A stretch of 37,090 nucleotides of DNA. Source: Mollicutes bacterium (GTDB lineage Bacteria; Bacillota_I; Bacilli_A; RF39; UBA660). Positions 8,893-17,459 of this stretch are shown piece after piece. The notes under the pieces were generated by a model. The model saw nothing but the letters and a program-made list of their open reading frames with translations. It did not search any database and had not been told where the DNA came from. The stretch covers positions 1-37,090 of the forward strand of contig JAAYOI010000060.1 of assembly GCA_012520435.1 (NCBI GenBank), in the 5' to 3' direction. A program made the position numbers and the translations under genes. How positions within the stretch are numbered: the first letter of the stretch is position 1; the number at the start of each line of letters is the position of its first letter.

Positions 8893-10797
8893 TTACTTTA
8901 ATAATAATCTAACGACTTCTCCTTCATGTATTCTTTCCCCACCACTTGGTGATTGATATTCAATTATTTCACCAGTTCCTGTAAATTCTACTTTAAATTT
9001 TTTTAATAATTTCATTGCTTCTTCAACGGTCATTCCCACTACATTAGGTACATCAGCATATCTTCTATCTAAATAATTATATTCTTTTTCCATTCCTCCA
9101 CTTCTTTTTTTTATGTTTAATGCATCAATAATATCTAACATAACACTTCGAGCAATAGGAGCAGCTACCGTTCCCCCATATTGGGTAACACCTTTGGCAT
9201 TATCGATGGCAATATAAATTACAGTTTTAGGATTATCGGCTGGTAAAAAACCAATGAAAGATGCGATATAATTTCCTACCATATATCTTCCATCTTTTAC
9301 TTTTTGCGCTGTTCCAGTTTTGCCACCAACGCGATAACCATCAATATAAGCAGGTCTTCCTGTTCCATTAGCTACTACACTTTCTAAAGTATGTCTTACC
9401 TTTTCACTTGTTTCATCACTAATAACTTTCCGCACAATTTGTTTTTTATTTTCTTTTATAACACTATTTGTTTCTGGTTCATTTAAACTTTTAACAATAT
9501 ATGGTTTATATAAATATCCACCATTAATAGCAGCACTTACTGCTACTACTTGTTGAATAGGAGTTACACTAACCCCTTGCCCAAAGGAAGTAGTTGCGAG
9601 TTCTACTGGTCCAACTTGTTCTAAATCAAAAATAATACCACTACCTTCACCATTTAAATCGATCCCTGTTTTTTTACCAAAACCAAATTTTTCAATATAA
9701 TCAAATAAAGTTTCTTTTCCTATTTTTAATCCTAAAGCAACAAAACCTGGGTTACAAGAATTTTCTACTACTTCCATATAAGTTTGATGTCCATGTCCTC
9801 CTGCTTTCCAACAACGAATTTTAGCATTTTCTACTCTAATACTACCAGCATCATAAAAAGTATCTTTTTCTAAATCTACTAATTTTTCTTCAAGGGCAGT
9901 TGCAAGGGTAATGATTTTAAAAGTTGAACCTGGCTCATAAGTTGCCCATATTGGTAAATTACGATTAATTTCTTCAACTGTATAATCTTGATAATTACTT
10001 GGTGAAAAATTAGGACGTGAAGAAATAGCTAGTATCTCTCCACTATTAGGATCCATAACTATTCCTAAGGCTTGATCAGGATTGTATTTCGCAACCGCAT
10101 TATCTAATTCTCTTTCAAGAGCAGCTTGTATCTTATAATCAATGGTAAGATTTACATTAATCCCATCTTGTGGTTCTTCATAAATTTCCGTTAATTGTAA
10201 TCTATTTCCTTTCGCATCACTAAAATACTTAATAGCCCCATAACTACCTGTTAGATAATGATCATACATAAGTTCTAAACCACTTAATCCTTGATTATCA
10301 ATTCCCACAAAACCTAAAGTATGAGACATCATTTTATCATATGGATAATATCTTTTAGCTTCTCTTAATAAATATACTCCATCCAATTTTAAAGCGGCAA
10401 TTTTATCAGCAATCTCATAACTTAATCTTCTTCCTTCAGGATGTACTCTTTCAATAGATACTTTTTTACTAACATGCTTATACATTTCTTCATAACTAAC
10501 ACCTAATATTTCACTTAACTTTCTAGCAACCTCTTCCTTATTTCTAATCTGATTAGGAATTAAAACTAAAGAAGTGGTTGTTAAATTATTAGCTAAAACG
10601 ACACCATTGCGGTCATAAATTAATCCCCTATTAGCTTCAATTGGAAGATTACGACTCCATAATCCTGATGCATATTTATTAAGTCTTTTATAATTAATTA
10701 CTTGAATAAAAAAAACTTTACTAATAATTAAAATAAACAAAAAAATAATAATAACTAAAATAATCTTAATACGACTATGAATACTTTTAAAAAACAT
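8893..10797 (-). CDS. Class B penicillin-binding protein (PBP2/SpoVD-like) with one PASTA domain
   Basis: YEPGSTFK (SxxK), GGKTGTAQ (KTG), C-terminal PNVVGMTVEEAMKLLKK PASTA. Confidence 0.92.
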   Translation of the reverse strand: MFFKSIHSRIKIILVIIIFLFILIISKVFFIQVINYKRLNKYASGLWSRNLPIEANRGLIYDRNGVVLANNLTTTSLVLIPNQIRNKEEVARKLSEILGVSYEEMYKHVSKKVSIERVHPEGRRLSYEIADKIAALKLDGVYLLREAKRYYPYDKMMSHTLGFVGIDNQGLSGLELMYDHYLTGSYGAIKYFSDAKGNRLQLTEIYEEPQDGINVNLTIDYKIQAALERELDNAVAKYNPDQALGIVMDPNSGEILAISSRPNFSPSNYQDYTVEEINRNLPIWATYEPGSTFKIITLATALEEKLVDLEKDTFYDAGSIRVENAKIRCWKAGGHGHQTYMEVVENSCNPGFVALGLKIGKETLFDYIEKFGFGKKTGIDLNGEGSGIIFDLEQVGPVELATTSFGQGVSVTPIQQVVAVSAAINGGYLYKPYIVKSLNEPETNSVIKENKKQIVRKVISDETSEKVRHTLESVVANGTGRPAYIDGYRVGGKTGTAQKVKDGRYMVGNYIASFIGFLPADNPKTVIYIAIDNAKGVTQYGGTVAAPIARSVMLDIIDALNIKKRSGGMEKEYNYLDRRYADVPNVVGMTVEEAMKLLKKFKVEFTGTGEIIEYQSPSGGERIHEGEVVRLLLK

Positions 10798-10804
10798 AAA
10801 ATCA

Positions 10805-10839
10805 CCTAATAATATATATGTCCAAGTATAAAAAAAAAG
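10805..10839. repeat. Copy 2 of the 35-bp direct repeat, just upstream of the PBP start
   Basis: cctaataatatatatgtccaagtataaaaaaaaag; 2 mismatches to 8635..8669. Confidence 0.85.
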
Positions 10840-10855
10840 ACTTTCAAGTCTTTTT
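10834..10855 (-). terminator. Intrinsic terminator of the NAD operon
   Basis: AAAAAGACT-TGAA-AGTCTTTTT followed by T's on the minus strand, directly after the nrtR-like stop. Confidence 0.75.
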
Positions 10856-11627
10856 AATGTTTCTTACCATTATATTTATATAACATAGCTGGTCTAAATC
10901 CACCTGTTTTATATTTATTTAAACATTGGACTTTATTTTTTATTTTTCTTTGGAAATTAGCTTTCGTTAATTTTTTATCTAGAATAACCTCATATACTTG
11001 TTGAAGTTCGGCCATTGTAAATTCTTTTGGTAATAAACTAAAAGCTATATCGGTATATTCCAATTTATTTCTTATTCTAAAAAGTCCATATTCAATTATT
11101 TTACCATGATCGAATGCGAGATCGGGAAATCTAACTATTATTCCATTATCGTTTTCTAATATTAATTCATCACCTATTTGTTTTATAGTAAACCAATCTG
11201 TATTTTTGCTTTCATCTACAATTTTGGTTTCTTTTTTATTTACTAAAGCCATATAGGCAACTCCAATTACTCTAGTTCTAGGATCACGATTAATTTCCCC
11301 AAAAGTATATAATTGTTCTAAATAAATATCTTTAACACTTGTTTTTTCTTCTAAAGTACGTAACGATGCTTCTTCTAATGTTTCATCCATCTTAATAAAA
11401 CCACCAGGCAAACACCATTTATCAATAAAAGGATGATTTTCACGATAAACAAGTAAAACTTGTAATCTTTTATCATTAAGTTTTCTTATATCATTATTTT
11501 CTATTTCATCAATCGCAAACACTAAGTTATCAACTGTTACCGATGGTCTTTCAAATTTTGATACATCATAACTTTTTAAAAATTCATCTTCCGTTAAACC
11601 ATTCATATCTCTTTTCACTTTCATCAT
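10854..11627 (-). CDS. nrtR: NrtR-type regulator: degenerate NUDIX domain plus winged helix
   Basis: Nudix-like GGFIKMDETLEEASLRTLEEKTSV (REUXEE degenerated to RTLEEK); C-terminus MAELQQVYEVILDKKLTKANFQRKIKNK...RPAMLYKYN typical of NrtR; next to nadE. Confidence 0.8.
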   Translation of the reverse strand: MMKVKRDMNGLTEDEFLKSYDVSKFERPSVTVDNLVFAIDEIENNDIRKLNDKRLQVLLVYRENHPFIDKWCLPGGFIKMDETLEEASLRTLEEKTSVKDIYLEQLYTFGEINRDPRTRVIGVAYMALVNKKETKIVDESKNTDWFTIKQIGDELILENDNGIIVRFPDLAFDHGKIIEYGLFRIRNKLEYTDIAFSLLPKEFTMAELQQVYEVILDKKLTKANFQRKIKNKVQCLNKYKTGGFRPAMLYKYNGKKH

Positions 11628-11656
11628 CCTTTTCCTAATATAATTATACCATAATT

Positions 11657-12430
11657 TTAACCTTTTTTATAAGTAGGAATAAAAAATTTATAAGCGTTTT
11701 TTTCATGTAATTTTTTTATCTTTTGATATGCTTCAACACTAACTGGTTTACCATAAATTACTTTTTCTACATCAGCATACTTTATTTCCATCTTTTCTTC
11801 ATCAGTTAAATTAGATAAACCATCACTAGGTGCTTTATATAAAATCTCTTTAGGTACATCAATATAATCACCGATGGCTAGAACTTCACTAACGGTTAAA
11901 TCACCAAGCACACTTATATCACAAACATTATCGCCACCCTTAGTAAAATAACCTACATATAATTCACAAAGATTAGAAGTACCAGCAACTAAATAACCTT
12001 GTTTTTCAAATTGACTAAGAGCTTGCGCAACATAATATAGTGATGCCATACGAAGTTTTGGTTTTAAATTAATATTACTATCAATTAAATCTTTTGCTTC
12101 AATTCCAAATTCCTTAAAATTTTTATCAAATTCATCTACAAAAACATCATAGACATTAGTTAATTCTAAATTCAATAATTTAAAGCCAAAATGGTTACTA
12201 ACTTTTTTCGCATCTATTTTATCTTGTTCATTAGAATGACATGGTAAAGTTAAACCAATTACTTTATCACTACCTAATGCCTTACAAAATAGCCCAGCTA
12301 CTACGGCACTATCTTTACCTCCACTAATTCCCAAAACAACCCCTTTTAAATTAAATTTTTCAAAATATTCTCTTATAAATGCAATTATTTCATTTGTAAT
12401 TTTTTCTACATCAAACATAATTACCTCCAT
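11657..12430 (-). CDS. nadE: NAD(+) synthetase
   Basis: GISGGKDSAVVAGLFCKALG P-loop, AGTSNLCELYVGYFTKGGDNVCDISVLGDLTVSEV, PSDGLSNLTDEE. MFDVEK (12418) is an alternative start. Confidence 0.95.
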   Translation of the reverse strand: MEVIMFDVEKITNEIIAFIREYFEKFNLKGVVLGISGGKDSAVVAGLFCKALGSDKVIGLTLPCHSNEQDKIDAKKVSNHFGFKLLNLELTNVYDVFVDEFDKNFKEFGIEAKDLIDSNINLKPKLRMASLYYVAQALSQFEKQGYLVAGTSNLCELYVGYFTKGGDNVCDISVLGDLTVSEVLAIGDYIDVPKEILYKAPSDGLSNLTDEEKMEIKYADVEKVIYGKPVSVEAYQKIKKLHEKNAYKFFIPTYKKG

Positions 12431-12983
12431 ATAAATTTCTTTTTTCTATATATTTTTTTACTCTTTTATCTAACAAATTAGAAACATCCTCACCCTTTTT
12501 AATTTTTTCTCTAATTATGGTTGATGAGATATTTTCTTCTAATCCATCTATTACTAAAAAGGTATCTTTTTTATTAAATTTATTTATATACTTTTCTACT
12601 TCAATATTATTTCGTTTAATAACAATAATTTAATTTTGTAATATTAATTCAATATTTTTCCATAAATGAAATTTTTCTAAGTTATCAGCACCTATAATTA
12701 AATAAAGTTGCGAATTTTTATATTGTTTATTTAACTCATTTAATATTTCATAAGTATATTGATATTTATTAAGCTTAGTATCTATTTTTATATACTTATT
12801 TTCAAATATTTTAAGCATCTTAATGCGATCTTTAATATTTGTTAAATTAGTTTTATTCCAATAACAACCTGTAGGAATAATAATTATTTTATCAACTATA
12901 TGATTATCTAAAAGATAATTAACTATTTTGATATGACCTATGTGAACAGGATCAAAACTACCAACATAAACCCCTATTCTCAT
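12411..12983 (-). pseudogene. nadD: Nicotinate-nucleotide adenylyltransferase interrupted by an in-frame TAA
   Basis: N-terminus MRIGVYVGSFDPVHIGHIKIVNYLL...LILQN, TAA (12630-12632), then in the same frame IIVIKRNNIEVEKYINKFNKKDTFLVIDGLEENISSTIIREKIKKGEDVSNLLDKRVKKYIEKRNLYGGNYV-TGA. Confidence 0.88.
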
Positions 12984-13576
12984 AATTTTTTAAGATATTT
13001 TTTAGCTTTTTCAATGGTAATTATTGATCCTGCATCACATATATAATTCATATCCATTAATTCTAATAATTCATCATAATTACATAAAAATTCACTAATA
13101 AATTCATCATCATCTAAATTTCTTTTCTTTTGTTTTTGACAACCAAAGGCAACAAAACATTCATTGAGTGCTCTAGAGCAACCTTGATCTTGATAATATT
13201 CACCAACTTTAATTATTTTTTTAGGAACATATCCTGTTTCTTCTTTTAGTTCTCTTAAAGCAGCCATTTTTCCTGTTTCATATGCATCAATATAACCGGC
13301 TGGAAGTTCAACGCCAACTCCTAATTTAGTGAAAACACGTGGTTGAACAATTAAGATAATTTCCTTATTTTCCGTAATAGGAAGAATGATGGAAGCTGAT
13401 GACCTACCACCATTTTTAATAATTTCTTCACGCTTAATTGTTTTACCATTGGCCAATATATATTCCGCACTACCTACTTTAATAAAATTACCATTAACTA
13501 TTTGTGGTTTAGTGCTGGCAATGGTTTTATACATTGAAATTAATTCATTCAATTCTTGTAATTTTTCTTTTAACAT
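12980..13576 (-). CDS. NUDIX hydrolase (ADP-ribose pyrophosphatase-like)
   Basis: GVELPAGYIDAYETGKMAALRELKEETGYVP Nudix box; ATGA overlap with nadD. Confidence 0.9.
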   Translation of the reverse strand: MLKEKLQELNELISMYKTIASTKPQIVNGNFIKVGSAEYILANGKTIKREEIIKNGGRSSASIILPITENKEIILIVQPRVFTKLGVGVELPAGYIDAYETGKMAALRELKEETGYVPKKIIKVGEYYQDQGCSRALNECFVAFGCQKQKKRNLDDDEFISEFLCNYDELLELMDMNYICDAGSIITIEKAKKYLKKL

Positions 13577-15030
13577 TATCTTACTCCTAACACTTTTTGT
13601 TTATTTTTGGTATCTTCTTCTATAATTTGTTCCTTATATTTTAAAAGTAATTGTTCTTTTAAAGCTAATAATTTTTTTGATAAAACAACGTTATATTTAC
13701 GAGGATTATTTATTCTTTTAATTTCAGGATAAAGAGTTTCTAATTCTTTTTGACATTTTTTTCTTGTTTCTTCAATAGTTGGAACTTGATAAACTAATTT
13801 CCCATTTTTAAAAATAGGAACTTGTAATTCTCTAATGTAGTAATTATGGTAACCTTCTGTTTTAAATTCATCAACCGGAACTGTTTCATCATGTAAAGTA
13901 ATCATATCACCTAAAGCATAACCTGTTTCTTTATCATGAAAGCGATAAACTCTTTTATATCCTGGATTAATAATTTTATCAATATTATTAGATAATTTAA
14001 TTTTAGGTATTATTTTATTATTTTTTTCAATAGAAACTAACTTATAAACTCCTCCAAAAACAGGATTGCTTTTAGCAGTAATTAAATTTTCACCAACTCC
14101 AAAACTATCAATACGAGCACCTTTTTCCAAAAGTTCTTGAATTAAATATTCATCTAAAGCGTTACTAGCAACTATCTTACAATCTTCTAAACCAGCTTCA
14201 TCCAACATTTTTCTTGCTTGTTTAGATAAATCAGCTAAATCACCACTATCAAGTCTTATTCCTTTTAAACGATAACCATTAGGAATTAAGTATTCTTTAG
14301 CTACCTTAATCGCATTTGGAACACCACTTTTTAAAGTATCATAACTATCAACTAAGAAAACACTAGTTTTAGGAAACGTTTTAGCATAACTCATAAATGC
14401 TTCATATTCATTATCAAAAGATTCAATATAACTATGAGCCATTGTTCCTAAAGCTGGTATTCCATATTCTTTTTCGGCTTCAACACAAGCAGTTCCAATT
14501 GCTCCACCAATATAGGCATATTTCGCACCCTTGACAGCGGCATCAACTTCATGGGCTCTTCTTGTACCAAATTCCATAACACCTCGACCTTTGGCAGCGG
14601 CAACAATTTTGGTTGCTTTGGTTGTTATTAAACTCGCAAAATTTTTATGAAGCAAAAGTGCAGTTTCAATTAATTGAGCTTCAATAATATTAGCTTTAAT
14701 TGTTATTAAAGGTTCATTTGGAAACACTACTGTTCCATCAGGAATCGCATATACATCACCAGTAAATCTTAAATTACGTAAATAATTTAAAAATTCTTCA
14801 TCAAAGTCTCCCTTTTTTCTTAAACATTCAATATCTTCTTCAGTAAACCTAAAATTTTTAATATAATCGATTACTTCATCTAATCCCGCTGAAATAACAT
14901 ATCCTCCATTATCAGGATTTTTGCGATAAAACATATCAAAATATGCGATTTCATTTTGTTTATTTTGTTTAAAATAAGAATATGCCATAGTAAGTTGATA
15001 ATAATCCATTACTAAGTTTTTGTTTTCCAT
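13576..15030 (-). CDS. pncB: Nicotinate phosphoribosyltransferase
   Basis: MDYYQLTMAYSYFKQNK, FGTRRAHEVDAAVKGAKYAYIGG, GIRLDSGDLADLSKQARKMLDEAG, FGVGENLITAKSNPVFGGVYKLV. Confidence 0.95.
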   Translation of the reverse strand: MENKNLVMDYYQLTMAYSYFKQNKQNEIAYFDMFYRKNPDNGGYVISAGLDEVIDYIKNFRFTEEDIECLRKKGDFDEEFLNYLRNLRFTGDVYAIPDGTVVFPNEPLITIKANIIEAQLIETALLLHKNFASLITTKATKIVAAAKGRGVMEFGTRRAHEVDAAVKGAKYAYIGGAIGTACVEAEKEYGIPALGTMAHSYIESFDNEYEAFMSYAKTFPKTSVFLVDSYDTLKSGVPNAIKVAKEYLIPNGYRLKGIRLDSGDLADLSKQARKMLDEAGLEDCKIVASNALDEYLIQELLEKGARIDSFGVGENLITAKSNPVFGGVYKLVSIEKNNKIIPKIKLSNNIDKIINPGYKRVYRFHDKETGYALGDMITLHDETVPVDEFKTEGYHNYYIRELQVPIFKNGKLVYQVPTIEETRKKCQKELETLYPEIKRINNPRKYNVVLSKKLLALKEQLLLKYKEQIIEEDTKNKQKVLGVR

Positions 15031-15035
15031 CTCAA

Positions 15036-15635
15036 TTACTTCCTTTCTAACTTCTTAACTACTTGAATACCTGCATCTCTCATAACTTTAAATGCCATCT
15101 TATTTTGTTTAACACGATCATGAACACCAGGAATATGAAAGGTTTCAACAGCATTCTTAGGAATAATAATTTCAACATCACGACGAACTTCATTAAAGAA
15201 TTTTTTTAGTGAGAGTGCTAGATTCATAACACAAATATCAGTACAACAACCAGTAATAACTAATTCAGTTAAATTTTTCATTTTTTCAATGTATTCACGA
15301 AATCCCGGCGCATAGAAACCATCTGTTGTATCTTTTTCAAAAACTGTAAATTGATCTTCATATTCTTTAAGTTCATCAACTAATTCTGTTTCTGTTGTTC
15401 CTTTGATACAATGTGGTGGATAAGTTTCAAACTCTGGGCTATCAATTGGATGACAATCTTTGAAAGCTATTACTACATCTTCATTTTTAAGATACATTAA
15501 AGCAAGTCTTTTAATTTCTGGAATGATATGAGCGATATGCGGATCTTTTAAAGCACCCTCCTTTATAAATCCGTTAACCATATCAACAATAATTAACCCC
15601 TTTTTAATAAGTTCTAAGTTTTCTTTTCTTTTCAT
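15036..15635 (-). CDS. pncA: Isochorismatase-family hydrolase, likely nicotinamidase
   Basis: GLIIVDMVNGFIKEGAL, FEKDTTDGFYAPG, ELVITGCCTDICVMNLALSLK; first gene of the NAD salvage operon. Confidence 0.85.
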   Translation of the reverse strand: MKRKENLELIKKGLIIVDMVNGFIKEGALKDPHIAHIIPEIKRLALMYLKNEDVVIAFKDCHPIDSPEFETYPPHCIKGTTETELVDELKEYEDQFTVFEKDTTDGFYAPGFREYIEKMKNLTELVITGCCTDICVMNLALSLKKFFNEVRRDVEIIIPKNAVETFHIPGVHDRVKQNKMAFKVMRDAGIQVVKKLERK

Positions 15636-15707
15636 AAATCTCTCCCTCTTTCTAATATTTTTTTATTATATGCACTTATTATTAAATTGGTACTATGTAA
15701 TCTTATA

Positions 15708-15773
15708 ACATATTACTAGAATGATACTAAGTGCCTTCGTGTACATATTATCATAATGATATTAAGTTGTCAA
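15708..15773 (-). promoter_or_regulatory. Promoter and tandem operator-like repeats of the NAD operon
   Basis: Minus strand: TTGACA (15768-15773), 17 bp, TAATAT (15745-15750) with TGn extended -10. 25-bp direct repeats ACTTAATATCATTATGATAATATGT (15743-15767) and ACTTAGTATCATTCTAGTAATATGT (15708-15732), 21/25 identical. Confidence 0.65.
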
Positions 15774-15807
15774 CACTTTTTTTAAAATTTTTTTATTTTT
15801 ACAAAAA

Positions 15808-15860
15808 AAGACATTTTCATGTCTTATAAATAAACAAAAAAAGGAGTTACCTCCTTTTTT
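15808..15860 (-). terminator. Tandem intrinsic terminators after the M23 peptidase gene
   Basis: Hairpin AAAAAAGGAG-loop-CTCCTTTTTT at 15837-15860 and AAGACAT-GAAA-ATGTCTT plus T-run at 15808-15825. Confidence 0.75.
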
Positions 15861-17313
15861 ATTTATAAAGTCTCAATGGATTGATTGCTGTTCCACCATG
15901 AAATGGACGTCCCACATAGACACCAAAATGAAGATGTGGACCGGTTGACCGACCAGTATTACCTAATAAACCTATAACTTGGCCACGGGCAACATGTTGA
16001 TCAACTTCTACTAATATCTTTGATAAATGCGCATATAAAGTATAATATCCATTATTATGATTAATAACTATATAATTACCAAGACTACTTGAATATTTTG
16101 CTTCAACAATAACACCATTATTGGCAGCATATATATTAGAACCATGTTTAGGACCAGCAATATCAATAGCAGCATGTAATTCACGTTTACCAGTAACTGG
16201 ATTAATACGATATCCATATGGAGAAGAAATTTTATAACCTCTTTCAGTTGGCCATGCCCATACTGTTAAACTACCAACACTTGGAAATTCTTTTTTACCA
16301 CGAACAATAATTTGATTAATAGGTGGTTTTAATTCTTCACTTGCGATTTTATCAACATAAGTAATGATTCCATTAATTTTTCTTGTTCTTTGGGTAATAC
16401 GATCTAATCCATTTTCTCCTTTTTGAATAACCTTATCATCACCTTTAAAACGATTAGGATCATATCTTTCTTCTGTTTGATAACGACTTGGTACATCTTC
16501 AATAACAAATTCTTCTACTACCACTTGAATTTGCGGATTAGTAACTCCAATAACAACTTCTTGTCCCGGAAAAAGTAAATTATGAACACTACTAAATTGT
16601 GGGTTAGATATTAAAAATTCCTCAACACTAATTTTATTATCAAAAGCTACTTCTTCAATCGTATCTCCAGGTTTAACTATATAAGTCTTTTGAAGTTCAG
16701 TTGTTCCAAATAACAAAAATTTCGCAAGCTCTGATGCTTCTGTATAAATTGTTTTAGTAATAGGAATATTTGTTTTTTTAACCGTTATATTATTATCTAC
16801 ATAAACATTTTCAATAATACTTCCCATTGTTTGAATTTCTGATTGTGTATTATTTTTATATAAAGCATACCTTGTTTCACCAATAAAAGTACCTATTGTT
16901 TGATCAACCGCTTTAGTAAAGACTTCTTGATCTAAAACATAAATATCTGTTACTTTATCATCATTTTTTATTTTAAATTGATATCCTTCAACAGTAAAAT
17001 CTCCCTTATCAGCAATCTTCTTATAAATACTAAGGATTGATTCTACTTTATCATTATAAGTATTTACTTTTCTTATTTCTAATCCATTAGGAACATATAC
17101 TTTATCAATATTATATTTTTTCTTATATTTATTATTTTGTCTATCAATATAACTTTCTAAATCTTTTTTTGATTTAATTGTTCCCAAAATTTCATCATTC
17201 AAATAAACTTGGTAATAAGTATTAGGAATTATATTTTCTTTTTTGTTAAGTTGTAAATATAATACAAGTAAACTAAGTAATACTATTGAAATTATGGTAA
17301 TTCCCTTTTTCAT
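15859..17313 (-). CDS. Secreted cell-wall peptidase with LysM, G5 and M23 domains
   Basis: N-terminal TM; YIVKPGDTIEEVAFDNKISVEEFL (LysM); G5-like segment VEEFVIEDVPSRYQTEERYDPNRFKGDDKVIQKGENG; HAAIDIAG...YTLYAHLSK...TGPHLHFGVY (M23). Confidence 0.92.
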   Translation of the reverse strand: MKKGITIISIVLLSLLVLYLQLNKKENIIPNTYYQVYLNDEILGTIKSKKDLESYIDRQNNKYKKKYNIDKVYVPNGLEIRKVNTYNDKVESILSIYKKIADKGDFTVEGYQFKIKNDDKVTDIYVLDQEVFTKAVDQTIGTFIGETRYALYKNNTQSEIQTMGSIIENVYVDNNITVKKTNIPITKTIYTEASELAKFLLFGTTELQKTYIVKPGDTIEEVAFDNKISVEEFLISNPQFSSVHNLLFPGQEVVIGVTNPQIQVVVEEFVIEDVPSRYQTEERYDPNRFKGDDKVIQKGENGLDRITQRTRKINGIITYVDKIASEELKPPINQIIVRGKKEFPSVGSLTVWAWPTERGYKISSPYGYRINPVTGKRELHAAIDIAGPKHGSNIYAANNGVIVEAKYSSSLGNYIVINHNNGYYTLYAHLSKILVEVDQHVARGQVIGLLGNTGRSTGPHLHFGVYVGRPFHGGTAINPLRLYK

Positions 17314-17435
17314 CTAATCACCTAAATCCTTTAGTAAAGAAAATCATCGATAATCATATTTTATCATAAATTTTAAAATATGTCTTTAATTAATAAAAAA
17401 TAAATTAGAGATTTGACAATATTTTTTTCATAAGA

Positions 17436-17457
17436 AAAAGATGTTTAAACATCTTTT
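17436..17457 (-). terminator. Intrinsic terminator
   Basis: 11-bp arms AAAAGATGTTT/AAACATCTTTT directly after the 17460 stop. Confidence 0.6.
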
Positions 17458-17459
17458 CT

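Noticed and set aside
12630-12632. Alternative genetic code (stop reassigned) to explain the nadD TAA.
   Set aside because: TAA and TGA terminate many other genes here with normal overlaps (ATGA, TAATG), and Trp is encoded by TGG.
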